This document shows, piece by piece, positions 1-9,209 of a stretch of DNA of 64,000 nt (position 1 is its first letter; the number at the start of each line of letters is the position of its first letter). The translations under genes and the position numbers were made by a program. The notes under the pieces are model-generated. The model was not told where the DNA came from. It ran no database searches and saw only the letters and a list, made by a program, of their open reading frames with translations. Source of the stretch: Alisma plantago-aquatica. Taxonomy: Eukaryota > Streptophyta > Magnoliopsida > Alismatales > Alismataceae. Location: assembly GCA_963693085.1 (NCBI GenBank), contig OY856409.1, positions 296,398,058 through 296,462,057 of the forward strand, in the 5' to 3' direction.

Positions 1-1793
1 CTCTGTTGGATTGACCCATATTGTCTTCATTTGTTCCCTCCAAGTCACCTTTTCAAGAAGAGGGATATCTTCATGAAGTCTCTGAGGCACAACTTCTGAA
101 GGCATCTCCGGGTCACTAAAGAAGCGATGATCGTAGATGACCTCCATGGCATACACACCTCACAGTCCATGCAGGTCCTCCTTGTCTAGATTTTTCAGGG
201 GGATGCCCTTGTTGATGGCTTCCATCATTCTCAGCACTATGAAGGCACAATCCCCTAAAACAACCTCTTCTTGAGGGACCTTATTGTTTATGGAGAATAA
301 CTTCTAGAAGCCCTAGAATCTATCATCTGCTTCTTTGATTGCTCGTTGTAGACATAGTGGTATCTTTAGGGCATCTCTAGCATCCTTCTTTTTGTAGATT
401 AGTGATGTGTTGTCCAGTTCGGTTGTGCAGTAGTTGAGCACCGTCATCTTTCGCTTGTATAGGTCCACGACGATTAGTGCCCAATACCTTACATTCCTTA
501 TGGGAAGCACTACATATCTTGTTTCTCTTCTACGCACAGCTAACTTCAGTTCAGCGACATCCTCTGCCTTGTAGTCTTCTTTGTAGAGGAGGCTAGCCAT
601 ATGTGTCATTCCATTGAAGACTGGTTGCGGCTTGTCCGGGTGTAGACATTCTTCCAGGAGGGTAGCGCAGAGCACCTTGAACAGTCGTTTATGTACTCAT
701 ACTTATTTCAGGAAGATCCTCCAGAAGTGATCCCTAGTTAGACGTCTACCCTTATTGTTATATAGTATGTCTGACCTGGGTAGATCGTCATTGAGGATGT
801 CTGCCAAAATGTAGACATCACTGCACATAATCCATGATACTACAGACATGTCCATCTCCTTCATTTTACATGACAGGGGAGGAGCCACTCCAAGTGTTTC
901 TTATTTAGTTGGCGCACTCTGCTCCTTGGCGGGCTCATTTGCAAAGAAAGTTGATATCCCACCATCCTCATCGTCAGATGTTCCTTCGTGTGTAGAAGGT
1001 GTCGAGGTTTCGTCGATAGTCGGCATAGTTATGGGTACTTGTTCTGCTTCTTTGGCTGTCAGTAGGGTTGTAGCCACTTGCTCTGCTACTTCTAAGGAAG
1101 CTTCTGCAGCTACGGTGTCTCTGATATTATTTTTCTCAAAAGTTTGACCTACCTTGGCGGCTGCCAACATTGCCACAGTCACCTCCATGTTTCCATCATA
1201 GAGGTAATCATTATGCTCATTGTGTCTTTGGAACAGGAGGAACTCGTTGCTCTCTTCGAGATCAGTGCCCAACTTAGCTAGCATCTTATCGATCTCCACG
1301 GCCCCTGTCGCACTAAAAACTGGGGCGACTTCTTCTTGATGAGCTATAGTAAGATGTTCTTCTCACATAAGCTTACTTGTAGGTAGGGTCATCCGTTGTT
1401 CTACATGTGTACCACTGTCTTTGTCAGTTTCTTCTTTCCCTTCTTCAGGGTTGCTATTGAGTTCGAGCTCCCTTGACAACATTGTGGTTTTTGTTGCGTG
1501 TTTGTGTTGGGGGAGCTCGATTTTTGTGGAGGCTCATTCTTATTCTGTTCAGCTACTGGTGTCATCTTTACATTGGCATTTTCTTCTTTTGGCACTTCTT
1601 CCCCCGTGCCGGTCCCTCCTGCATTGTCATCGTCATTGTCGTCATGGCTAGAGGGGCTGAATGAGGAGTGCACTAGACTTGCTGAATGCTTTGCCTTCTT
1701 TTTCTTCCACCGACTCTCGATTTCTTCGTGTTCCTTTTCAAATTTCCGGCGGTCCTCTTCGAGACATTGGCATTCTTTCTCGATAATGGCCAT
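1..1793 (-). pseudogene. Ulp1-like (peptidase C48-like) pseudogene, 3' end beyond window
   Basis: One minus-strand frame runs from 1299 to the window edge, broken by stops near 898-900, 695-702 (two), 301-312 (two) and about 145. A separate frame (1793-1401) supplies a Lys/Glu-rich, probably coiled-coil and low-complexity N-terminal part. The C-terminal part resembles the Ulp1/SENP cysteine-protease fold: a strand reading YVVLPI, then RYWAL at the usual His-Trp position (484-486 encodes Tyr instead of His), then VLNY at the usual Asp position (433-435 encodes Asn), then about 60 residues later GDCAFIVL, which keeps the Cys (247-249). In Ulp1 proteases the His-Asp-Cys triad cleaves SUMO-type isopeptide bonds; with two of three residues changed plus nonsense codons, no activity is expected. 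Plant mobile elements often carry such domains. It lies downstream of the Athila pol on the same strand, so it may be cargo of that element or a separate transposon gene. Family assignment is from motif spacing only. Confidence 0.6.
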
Positions 1794-2616
1794 TGCCTCA
1801 TTGTAGCCATGACGTATATGTTCATTGTTGGCTCAAATGGCATGCCTCTCCTTCTTTAAATCCTCCATTTCGTCCTTCATTTCTTTCATCACTCCCATCA
1901 TTATCCATTGATTGCTTAATGCTTCTTGTATGAGGTTAGGGAGTGTTTGAGTTCTGTTGTCGAGGAAGTGTACCTACATTGTTAGCGCAGATAAAGAAGA
2001 AGTAATATTTGTATTTATTGTAGTGGTTTGATGCATGTGTTCCCACATGGCATCAAACCTTGTACCTAGTACACCCCCGAAAGAGGGTATATGTTGTTTC
2101 TATTAGTGCAGCTATTGCTCCATGTGCATTGTTGATGTGCTTGGTATTGTTGGTTGTGAAGGTGGTGGTAGTGGACCTTGTTCTTCTCCTTCTGCTTGTC
2201 CTGTGGGTCTATGTCGGCGGAGGTCATACAACCATGATGGGTGATTATTTTAGGGTTTTTAAGATCTGTTCGAAAATGACACCCTAGGGAAGAGTTTTGT
2301 TCGGCGAGAATGATTGTCGGTGACATGATAGGTGGCAAAATGAAGTGGAAAAGTAGAAAAGGTGTGAGGCTAAAGTGGCAATGATAGTGGCGGTGATGAA
2401 TAACCATGGAAACGGCGAGTGAAAAGCAAAGATAGTGGCTGGGTAGTTACCTTGCTTGATGGATGAGATGACATAACAGAGAAGGTCGGTGTGGCATCGA
2501 GTCAGCTGCGGCGGCAGAGGTCGGTTGCAGTTGTGGTGAATTCATCAAAGATGTAGAGTTTAACTCGGGCTCAAGTAAGTAAGAAGCAAAAGGAATACAC
2601 GAAACTAGGGTTTTAG
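1794..2616 (-). other. Leader-like region upstream of the Ulp1-like pseudogene
   Basis: No convincing gene is seen. On the minus strand it lies between a TATA-like motif (2617-2626) and the first coding stretch of the Ulp1-like pseudogene. Short open frames occur (2407-2066, 2680-2447), but their His/Ser/Thr-rich products match nothing I recognise. It may be a decayed 5' untranslated or LTR-derived leader. Confidence 0.3.
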
Positions 2617-2626
2617 AATATATATA
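2617..2626 (-). promoter_or_regulatory. TATA-like motif (minus strand)
   Basis: The minus strand reads CTATATATAT here. About 30-200 bp upstream (higher coordinates) lies a cluster of GACCGCGGTC-like palindromes (2650-2835). The same order, palindrome cluster then TATA box, occurs in the Athila LTR at 18707-19210, so this may be an LTR U3 promoter placed to drive the Ulp1-like gene. Position and motif only. Confidence 0.35.
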
Positions 2627-2649
2627 GGAGAGTGACTGTGACCCCTTAA

Positions 2650-2835
2650 TCACAGATAAAGAAGGAGTGACCGCGACCATGGTGTACTTAAAACATGATC
2701 GCGATCTGTTGTCTCTTATGTTAAGGGAAACATCATGTCACAGTCGAGGTCATTAAACATCAGCACCATGGGTTGCAGTCTGCTTGAAGCAAGGCGAACA
2801 CCGCGACTGCGGTCTAGACCGCGGTCAGAGTACTT
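2650..2835. repeat. Cluster of GACCGCGGTC / GACTGCGGTC near-palindromes
   Basis: Repeated short GC-rich variants are seen: GACCGCGACC, GATCGCGATC, ACTGCGGTC, GACCGCGGTC and CACAGTCGAGGTC. They stand out from the AT-rich surroundings. A similar but not alignable cluster occupies 18725-19210. Such clusters look like U3 promoter elements of one LTR lineage. Confidence 0.5.
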
Positions 2836-3027
2836 GACCAAAACAAAGCTTATTTCTTCAATCCATTCATCTTTTTAAAGGGGAATATATATGTACAAAA
2901 CTTAAAAGGGGAGGAAACAAATTAAACTAAAAGGTAAGGAAAACAAAATCTCATAGAAATAACAAAAACTTGGGTTGCCTCCCAAGAAGCACTTGTTTTA
3001 AAGTCTCTAGCTCAACTTCATAATCAT
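2836..3027 (-). other. Post-pol untranslated region of the Athila-type element
   Basis: This non-coding stretch follows the pol stop at 3028-3030 on the minus strand. It contains the direct text GGTTGCCTCCCAAGAAGC near 2972-2990, which in my recollection commonly follows Athila-type pol genes in plants. No second LTR matching the one near 9007/17803 is visible below this point. Confidence 0.45.
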
Positions 3028-4390
3028 TCATTCCTTGGGTTTCTCAGATGGATGTGGCAACTCCTCATTCCTTAAACCGAGTGCCTGATTTGGTTCCCCC
3101 AAACTGATTTTATACCTTTGAACAAAAGCTTCATCTTTGTAAAATCTTTTTACTCTGTGGCCATTAACCTTGAAAGTTCATGTTTTCTCTCCCGAAATCT
3201 CCATCATTCCTGATGGGTATATCTTTACTACAGGAAACAGGCCCGACCATCTTGTTTTGAGTTTTCCTGGGAAATGTTGGATGCTTGAATTAAACAAAAG
3301 CACTTTTTCACCATCATGAACATTTTTGTTCTTTAGGTGGGCATCATGCCCCACATTAGTCCTTTGTTTATAAATTTTTGCATTTTCGTAAGTGTGCAAT
3401 CTCAGCTCTTTGAGTTCCTGCAGCTGTAGGAATCTCTTCTGGCCTACCTTCTCTAGATCCATGTTCAAGAACTTAATCGCCCAAAGGGCTTTATGCTCGA
3501 GCTCCAGAGGTAGATGGAAGGATTTACCATAGATCATTCTATACGACGTTGTTCCTATAGGTGTCTTATAAGCCGTCCTGTAAGCCCAGAGAGTGTCGTC
3601 GAGCTTCATGGACCAGTCTTTCCTAGTATGGCTGACTGTCTTTTCCAATATTTGTTTTATCTGCCTATTAGACACTTCCACTTGTCCTAAGGTCTGAGGA
3701 TGATAGGGTGTAGTAACTTTGTTATTTACTCCATATTTCTTCAATAGCGCCTCAAATTATTTTTCTCCAAAGTGTGACCCTCCATCACTTATAACAGTGT
3801 GTGGCACTCCAAAGCGAGGGAAAATGGTCTTCTCAAATAGCTTGATCACAATTTTAGAATGACAAGTCTGAGTTGCTACTGCCTCTACCCACTTGGACAC
3901 GTAGTCAATGGCTACTAGGATGTACTTGTATCCTTTTGATGACGGGAAAGGACTCATATAGTCGATTCCCCAAACATCAAGTATTTCCACTTCCACCCAT
4001 TAAGACATAGGCATTTCACTTCTTTTACTGATATTTCCAGTGAGTTGGCATTCCTTACATGCCTTGACAAAAGGTGTCTCTTCTTTAAATAGGGTGGTCC
4101 AATAAAACCCAGATTGGAGTACATTTGCAGAAGTTATCTCTCCAATGTGGTGCCCTCCATAAGGCGAAGAGTGACATTCTTTTAGGATTGACAAAACTTC
4201 TTCCTCGGGTATACATCGCTGATATAAATTATCATAATACCTTTTAAACAACAACTGATCATCCCAATAATAGTTCTTGACGTCATAGAAAAGCTTTTTC
4301 TTCTGGTTGTACATTATGTCAGGTGGAAGATGGCCACAGGACAAATAGTTACAAATATCAGCGAACCATGGTAATCTCTATTCCTCCAAT
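3028..4390 (-). pseudogene. Integrase region of Athila-type pol
   Basis: Integrase inserts the cDNA copy into the genome. Reading in frame on the minus strand: a zinc-binding HHCC region (ECHSS...GGHHIG, then KACKECQ, about 4175-4040), the catalytic core with first Asp in WGIDYMSPF (about 3965), second Asp in ISDGGSHF (about 3785) and the Glu in GQVEVSN (about 3680), then a basic C-terminal domain with [14 protein letters not shown] (about 3220) that ends at a TGA at 3028-3030. All three DDE residues and the zinc ligands are present. Nonsense codons TAA at 3997-3999 and TAA at 3754-3756, plus a stop just after 3178, break an otherwise continuous frame. It is the 3' end of pol, in the same frame as RT and RNase H. 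Confidence 0.9.
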
Positions 4391-4850
4391 TGAGCCATCA
4401 GTAGGGATTCATCAGCGTAGTTATCATTAATTGGCAATTGATTTTCCTCATCAAAAATGATTCTGGATAAGTGGTCGGCTGCCACATTCTCCTTTCCTTT
4501 CTTGTCTATTATTTCATGATCAAATTTCTACAACAATAGAGCCCATCGTAGCAGCCTTTACTTGGTATCCTTCTTCTGCATGAGGTAACATATAACGTCG
4601 TGGTCAGTATACACATTTACCTTAGACCCTATAAGGTATGAATGGAATTTATCAAATGTAAAAACAATTCCCAACATTTCCTTTTCGGTGTTGGTATAAT
4701 TCACTTGAGCTTCGTCTAACGTGCAACTGGTGTAATAGATGGCATGCTATTTTTTGTCTTTCTTTTGTCCTAGGACTGTGCCTAAGGCATAATCACTAGC
4801 GTCGGACATTATCTCAAATGGAAGCTCCCAATATGGGGCTTATAGGATAG
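4391..4850 (-). pseudogene. RNase H region of Athila-type pol
   Basis: RNase H removes the RNA strand of the RNA-DNA hybrid during reverse transcription. The minus-strand translation shows MSDASDYALG (about 4810-4780), TEKEMLG (about 4690) and YTDHDVI (about 4605), the acidic catalytic positions of this domain. Next come a linker containing ADHLSR (about 4480) and the sequence leading into integrase. In-frame stops occur, for example near 4747 and 4528. The frame matches the RT and integrase segments, so these are point mutations rather than rearrangements. Confidence 0.85.
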
Positions 4851-5796
4851 GTGCAGAAGTCAAAGCTTCCTTCAGGGTCTCGAAAGCTTTTAAGCATTCG
4901 TCATCAAATTCAAAAACTACATCCTTGATTAGCAAGTTTGAAAGGGGTTTCGAAATTTTTAAGAAATCCTTGATGAATCTTCTACAGTATTTAGCATGGC
5001 CTAGGAAACTGTTTACCCCTGTCACAGACTTTGGCGGCGGGAGTTTAAAGATAGCTTCAATTTTGCTTAGATAAACTTCGATGCCCTTCTTGGAAATTTT
5101 ATGTCCTAGGACAATACCTCTTTAGACCAAAAAGTGGCACTTTTCCCAGTTTAGGACCAAGTGTTTCTCCTCACATCTCTGTAGTACTAAGGATAAGTTT
5201 CTTATGCATGCATCAAAGTCGGTCCCATATATTGAAAAATCATCCATAAAAACCTCTACTATATCCTCCAAAAAATAAGAAAACATAGAGATCATGCACT
5301 GTTGGAAAGTTGTTGGTGCATTGCATAGCCCGAAAGGCATTCTTCTAAAAGCATATGTTCCATAGATGCACATAAATGTCATTTTCTCTTGATCATCAGG
5401 GTGGATTGGAACCTGATCAAATCCGGAATATCCATCCAAGAAACAAAAATAGTTGTGGTGGGCAAGTCTTTCCAAGACTTGGTCAATGAATGGTAGGGGA
5501 AAATGGTATTTCTTTGTGGCTGAATTCAGTTTTCTATAATCTATGCACATCCTCCAGCCCATAACAGTTCTTGTAGATACTTGTTCACCATTATCTCCTT
5601 TCACTACAGTCATCCTCCCTTTCTTAGGCACTACATGAATGGGGCTTACCCAATAGCTATCGCTTATCGGGTATATAATCCATGCATCCTGTAGTTTCAA
5701 TATTTCTTTCTTGACTACTTCTTTTAGCATCTGGTTTAATTTTCTTTGAGGTTGAAACAGTGGATTTGTAGATTCTTCTAAATTTATCATGTACAT
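4840..5796 (-). pseudogene. Reverse transcriptase region of Athila-type pol
   Basis: This is the reverse transcriptase that copies the element RNA. Seen in order on the minus strand: KLQDAWIIYPISDSYWVSP, then VVPKKGRMTVVKGDNG (an insertion typical of Athila-like RTs), GWRMCIDYRKLN, FLDGYSGFDQVPI, FRRMPFGLCNAPTTFQQCM, and the catalytic VFMDDFSIYG with both Asp residues (about 5240). The thumb and connection follow (NSFLGHAKYCRRFIKDF, about 4980). The fingers-to-palm block is uninterrupted for about 224 residues. A stop near 5119-5121 separates it from the thumb segment in the same frame. This is the best-preserved coding block in the window, but it cannot be expressed as full-length pol. Confidence 0.93.
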
Positions 5797-6353
5797 GCAA
5801 AGGGTTGGGTTAAGTCCCTTGATGTCTTCAACAGAGTATACAATTTCCTTTTTGTGTTCCCTCAGCTCTTCCAGGAGTATTTCCCTTTGTTATTCCGTTA
5901 AATTTGCGTTAACGATGACGGTATTCCATCCCTCACTATCCAGGAATTCATAATTCAGTCCTTCAGGGAGTGGTTTCAGTTCTAGCTTTGCTTTGGGAGC
6001 CTCTTGCTCTTCACTCGACTGTTCCAAAGAAGCATATTTTATAGTCTCAATTACTTCTTCATCCTCATTGAGATCTTCTTTGCCTTAGTTAAGATAATCC
6101 AGAATTTCAACCACTTCTGGGTTTTCTACCATAGGATCTGGGTTGTTCAGGGCCCTCATCAGGGGGTCTACTATGGCCTTTTCCTCTTGAACTTCCTCAC
6201 AGTATTGGTTGTAGCTATCCATGACGTAAATCGATTTGAAAAGAGACGGTCCCTTCATGGCGTCCTTAACCTTGAAATCTGTGTGATCATTTCCAACACA
6301 AAGAGATATGATGACTTAGGTGACATCTATCAAATCCCTACCTTGAAAAATGG
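5797..6353 (-). pseudogene. Protease-RT linker of Athila-type pol
   Basis: The minus-strand sequence between protease and RT contains frame remnants. A frameshift just after the protease (near 6320-6345) is visible because the expected continuation DLIDVT appears in another frame. The rest encodes an acidic stretch (Glu/Asp-rich around 6000-6100), as seen in the linker of this lineage. No independent gene is supported, and a plus-strand open frame here is a shadow. Confidence 0.6.
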
Positions 6354-6850
6354 TCATTTGAATATCATAGGACACTTTAGGTCCTCGACAGTGTCTATCA
6401 CAACAATGTTGCAAAGGATGAAGAATCGTCCCACCCGGATAGGGACATCTTCTACTATACCAACGAGTCTCTTGAACATGTGATCCGCCAATTCAATCCT
6501 CATGTTGGTTTTGACCATGTCACTCAATCCTAGTCTTTGAGCTAAACTTAGGGACTTGAGGATAATGCTCACTCCCAAGTCTGCTAGACCTTTCCTTTCA
6601 AGGTTGTCCCCAACACAAAAAGGGATGTTAAAAGCTCCGAGATCTTTTTTCTTAGTTGGCAATTCATCTTGTACAAAGGCACTAGACATGTTTGCTAGAT
6701 GTACTATTTCAACATGGTTTCTCCTCCTTCTCTTTGTGATGAGATCCTTGAAAAACTTTGCATATGTGGACATTTTCTCTAAGGCATCAAGAAATGGAAC
6801 ATCTATGTGCAACTTCTTCACTGCTTCCATAAATTTTTCATATCTTTTCT
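6340..6850 (-). pseudogene. Retropepsin-like aspartic protease region (Athila-type)
   Basis: The protease matures Gag and Pol. The conserved upstream helix reads MEAVKKLHIDVPFLDALEKM (about 6830-6770). The active-site strand reads GLADLGVSI (about 6590-6565): the catalytic Asp and the following Leu-Gly are kept, with Val instead of the more usual Ala or Thr. The flap and second half follow (RIELADHMFKRLVGIVEDVP, about 6500-6440), ending at KCPMIF. Stops and a frameshift follow at once, so the product would end here. The same domain appears, much more decayed, on the opposite strand at 55160-55760. Confidence 0.82.
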
Positions 6851-7305
6851 TTAGGTGTTCCTTAATGAGCTTTTAGGAGAATGGGACTCTTGGTGCATAC
6901 ATATTCTTCTTCGTGAAGATTTCCTCAATAGTATCTCGATCCCTAATTTCTCTAGTTTTCTTTTTGCTTTCTTTGGTAGACTTTCCCTTATTAACGAACT
7001 TCTCAGAAGTAACTTCTTTTTCAGATTGTGGTTCCTCATCTTTTTCTTCCTCATAGTCATTCCTTGTTCCAGAATTGTAGCCATTTTTGCAGTCTCCATA
7101 TTTGATGGAATTTTTCTGAGGGATTCTTTACCAGCTCTGCCAACTGCGCAAGCTGTTGGTCAATTTGGCGTTGGTGTGTCTACATATCTTCCATCTAAAC
7201 TTGCATGGTTGTCAGGACTCCAGAATTAGCTACAACACTTTGGGTTAGTTGATCGTTCACTGTGGCTTGTCTCTTAGAGAAATCAAATAGTTTGGCGACT
7301 AAGTC
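6851..7305 (-). pseudogene. Gag-protease linker (Lys/Glu-rich)
   Basis: On the minus strand this encodes, in shifting frames, a highly charged Lys/Glu/Ser-rich segment between the Gln/Gly/Asn-rich end of gag and the protease. Such linkers are long and poorly conserved in Athila-type elements. No motif is recognised. Frame changes near 7100 and 6850 suggest small indels. Confidence 0.5.
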
Positions 7306-8756
7306 TTATTGGTTGTTATCCTTTCTTTGTCCCGATCCTTGGCCTTGGCTCTGCCCTGCTCCCTGACAATTCTGATTCTTGCCTTGTCCTGAGTAGTTGT
7401 TCTTGTTGGTTTGATAGTTTGTTGTCCGAGTATACTGAGTTTGTCCTCTTCTCTTTTCAAAACATGGCGGTGATTTTTGTGAGTTGTTCAGTTGGTGTGA
7501 ATTCTCAGCTGCATCCTTGTTTCCGTAGCTGAAACTACAGTCGTCTGGCCTCTTGAAGTTGGCATAGGAAACATTTTGCATTTCTTCTTAACTTTCACTT
7601 TCGTCACTTTCCTCTAGCTTGGTGTAGATATAATTATCAACCTCATGTCCTCCTTCTCCATAGGTGACACACTTCATGACCTTCTCAGCATGCTTCTTGC
7701 CCTTAACTCCAGTATCTTTCAGCTGTTTCACATCAGTTTCTATTTTCTGAATTTGTGTCGTTATGGTTTCTAAGGCCTTGGCTTCCATAGATGGTCTTTC
7801 AGCCCTTACTCTCTTCGTTGGCTCTCTTTCATTCCTATCATAGTCTACGCCTACTTGTAGCACAACCATATTTTCTATTATCTTCATGGTTTTGCTTGGC
7901 TTCTTCTTGAGGAAATCACTGCCAACGACTACGTTTAATGAAGTCCTTTCCGTAGAGTTAGCCCATTATAGAAAGTGGTCAATAAGAACCCCTTATGATA
8001 ATTGTGGTGTGACAAATCCCTAAGGTACTCCTGGAAACGTTCCCATGATTCGTGCAAGTTCTCTCCTGACTTCTGTGTAAAAGAGGTAATCTTCTACATG
8101 TTTTGAATTTTCCTTTCTGTAGATAAAATTTAGTAACAAAAGCATCCGCCAGGGGTCTCCACCCATCTATAGATTAGTGGGAGAGATTTAGGTACCAATA
8201 TAGAGCCTTGTCTTCCAAAGAGAAGTTGAAACCTTTGCAGTATATCACCTCTTTCGGGACCCCTCATCTTGATAGTATCACATATATTTTTAAAAGCATC
8301 GATATGATGGTACGGGTTTTCCCTTGAGTTCCCATGAAAATGTTTGTTCTGGATCATAGATATGATAGTTGGTTTTAACTCAAAATTTGCGGCGTTGAAG
8401 TTTGGTATGATGATTAGACAACTAGACTCATTGGCCCTTGTTACTGCCAATTCTCTAAGAGTCTTCCCTTCTTCATCGTCCTCGCTGTCGCTATCCCGAC
8501 CATCGTGCTCCCATTCATTGTCATGATGGTTATAGTGATGTCTTCTTTGACGTCTGTGGCATCATTCTTTGTCGCGTTGGTCTTCTTCATGACGATCATC
8601 ATCACGACGATCCCCATCTCTATGGTCTTCTTCATGATGATGATCATCATTATAACGGCCATCCCTGTCTTCGCCCAAGCCTGGTGGTCGTGGGTTGTGT
8701 TGATTCCTCGCATCCCGCTCATTCACAGAGATAGTAGTATGCACGCTAGGTGGCAT
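7306..8756 (-). pseudogene. Gag region of Athila-type element
   Basis: Gag forms the virus-like particle. A start is proposed at 8754-8756 because the reading frame from there gives a His/Asp/Arg-rich N-terminus (8700-8560), then RTLRELAVTRANES (about 8465-8425) and the retrotransposon-gag core FELKPTIISMIQ...FHG...ENPYHHI...ICDTIK (8390-8270). The core then breaks: the expected continuation LEDKALYWYLNL appears in a second frame (about 8215-8180) and ADAFVTKFYLQK in a third (about 8150-8115), so there are at least two frameshifts. The C-terminal part has a degraded zinc-knuckle-like segment (CVTYGEGGHEVDNY, about 7670) that lacks full CCHC spacing, and ends in a Gln/Gly-rich tail (7400-7310). 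Not functional. Confidence 0.82.
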
Positions 8757-8981
8757 GGTAACTCGGGGTTGAAGAGCAAAGTGGATGCATCTGCTTCTTC
8801 TTGGGTGCATGAATATATCGCACAGTCGAGTTAGTAAACTTGACATGTAAAAAAATGAACTAATCTACACAAACTCAGGGTAGCAGACTTAAAGTAACTG
8901 TGGTGTCAAACTTATTGCAAAGCTCGAGGCACGGGAGTATAGTGAGCGGACTTAAGTTCTTAACAGTTCTATTTTGCCTTG

Positions 8982-8999
8982 TCCTCGGTAATGGTTCCA
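8982..8999 (-). promoter_or_regulatory. Decayed primer-binding site, tRNA-Asp type, of the Athila-type element
   Basis: The minus strand reads TGGAACCATTACCGAGGA. The PBS commonly found in Athila-type elements is TGGCGCCGTTGCCGGGGA, complementary to the 3' end of a tRNA-Asp type primer. 13 of 18 positions agree, and four of the five differences are G to A. Its place, a few bases from an LTR boundary and upstream of gag, supports the call. Confidence 0.7.
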
Positions 9000-9006
9000 A
9001 AAAGTT

Positions 9007-9209
9007 GACCAGCCTAAATCAGACGTCTAAAAGGAGAGGATTCAAAGTAGTCAAGATTTTAAAGAGATAACCCAACTCTCAGGCTCCCACAATGATAAAC
9101 AAGGTCTGATGTAGTGATCGGGGTCGAACATAGGGATAAGATTGGCAGTGTTAAGCGCACAGAATCTAATGCTCATATACTTCAGATAAAGAAGGTATAA
9201 TAAAGAGGT
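9007..9209 (-). repeat. Athila 5' LTR, part next to PBS
   Basis: Starts at TG (9007) just beyond the PBS. It contains the text GTGATCGGGGTCGAACATAGGGA (shown in two parts: GTGATCGGGGTCG then AACATAGGGA), a style common near the 3' end of plant gypsy LTRs. It is cut at 9209 by the insertion of the large-LTR element and resumes after the duplicated GAGGT at 17803-17807. Confidence 0.6.
9205..9209. repeat. Target-site duplication GAGGT (left copy)
   Basis: GAGGT directly precedes the 5' LTR start at 9210 and is repeated directly after the 3' LTR end (17803-17807). A 5-bp duplication is the normal footprint of LTR retrotransposon integration. It shows that the 9210-17802 element inserted as a unit. 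Confidence 0.93.

Larger units (their letters stand above)
3028..9209 (-). mobile_element. Athila-type Ty3/gypsy retrotransposon: internal region and start of 5' LTR
   Basis: Read on the minus strand the order is start of LTR (9209-9007), PBS (8999-8982), leader, gag (8756 to about 7306), protease (6830-6340), reverse transcriptase, RNase H and integrase (to 3028). This is the Ty3/gypsy order. The lineage call rests on the gag N-terminus, the long gag-protease linker, the characteristic RT insertion between its first two motifs and the PBS type. The 5' LTR is split at 9209/17803 by a younger element. A matching 3' LTR is not found in the window, so it lies beyond position 1 or has been lost. 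pol is largely one frame with scattered nonsense codons; gag is more damaged. The copy is inactive. Confidence 0.88.

Noticed and set aside
2400..2850. 3' LTR of the Athila element
   Set aside because: It has a similar promoter layout but cannot be aligned with 9007-9209 plus 17803-19230, and its TATA-to-palindrome distance differs.
7000..7250. Plus-strand hydrophobic open frame
   Set aside because: Antisense shadow of the Lys/Glu-rich gag-protease linker: Lys/Glu codons read backwards as Phe/Leu.
8505..8834. Plus-strand Met/Ile-rich open frame resembling a membrane protein
   Set aside because: Antisense shadow of the His/Asp-rich gag N-terminus.
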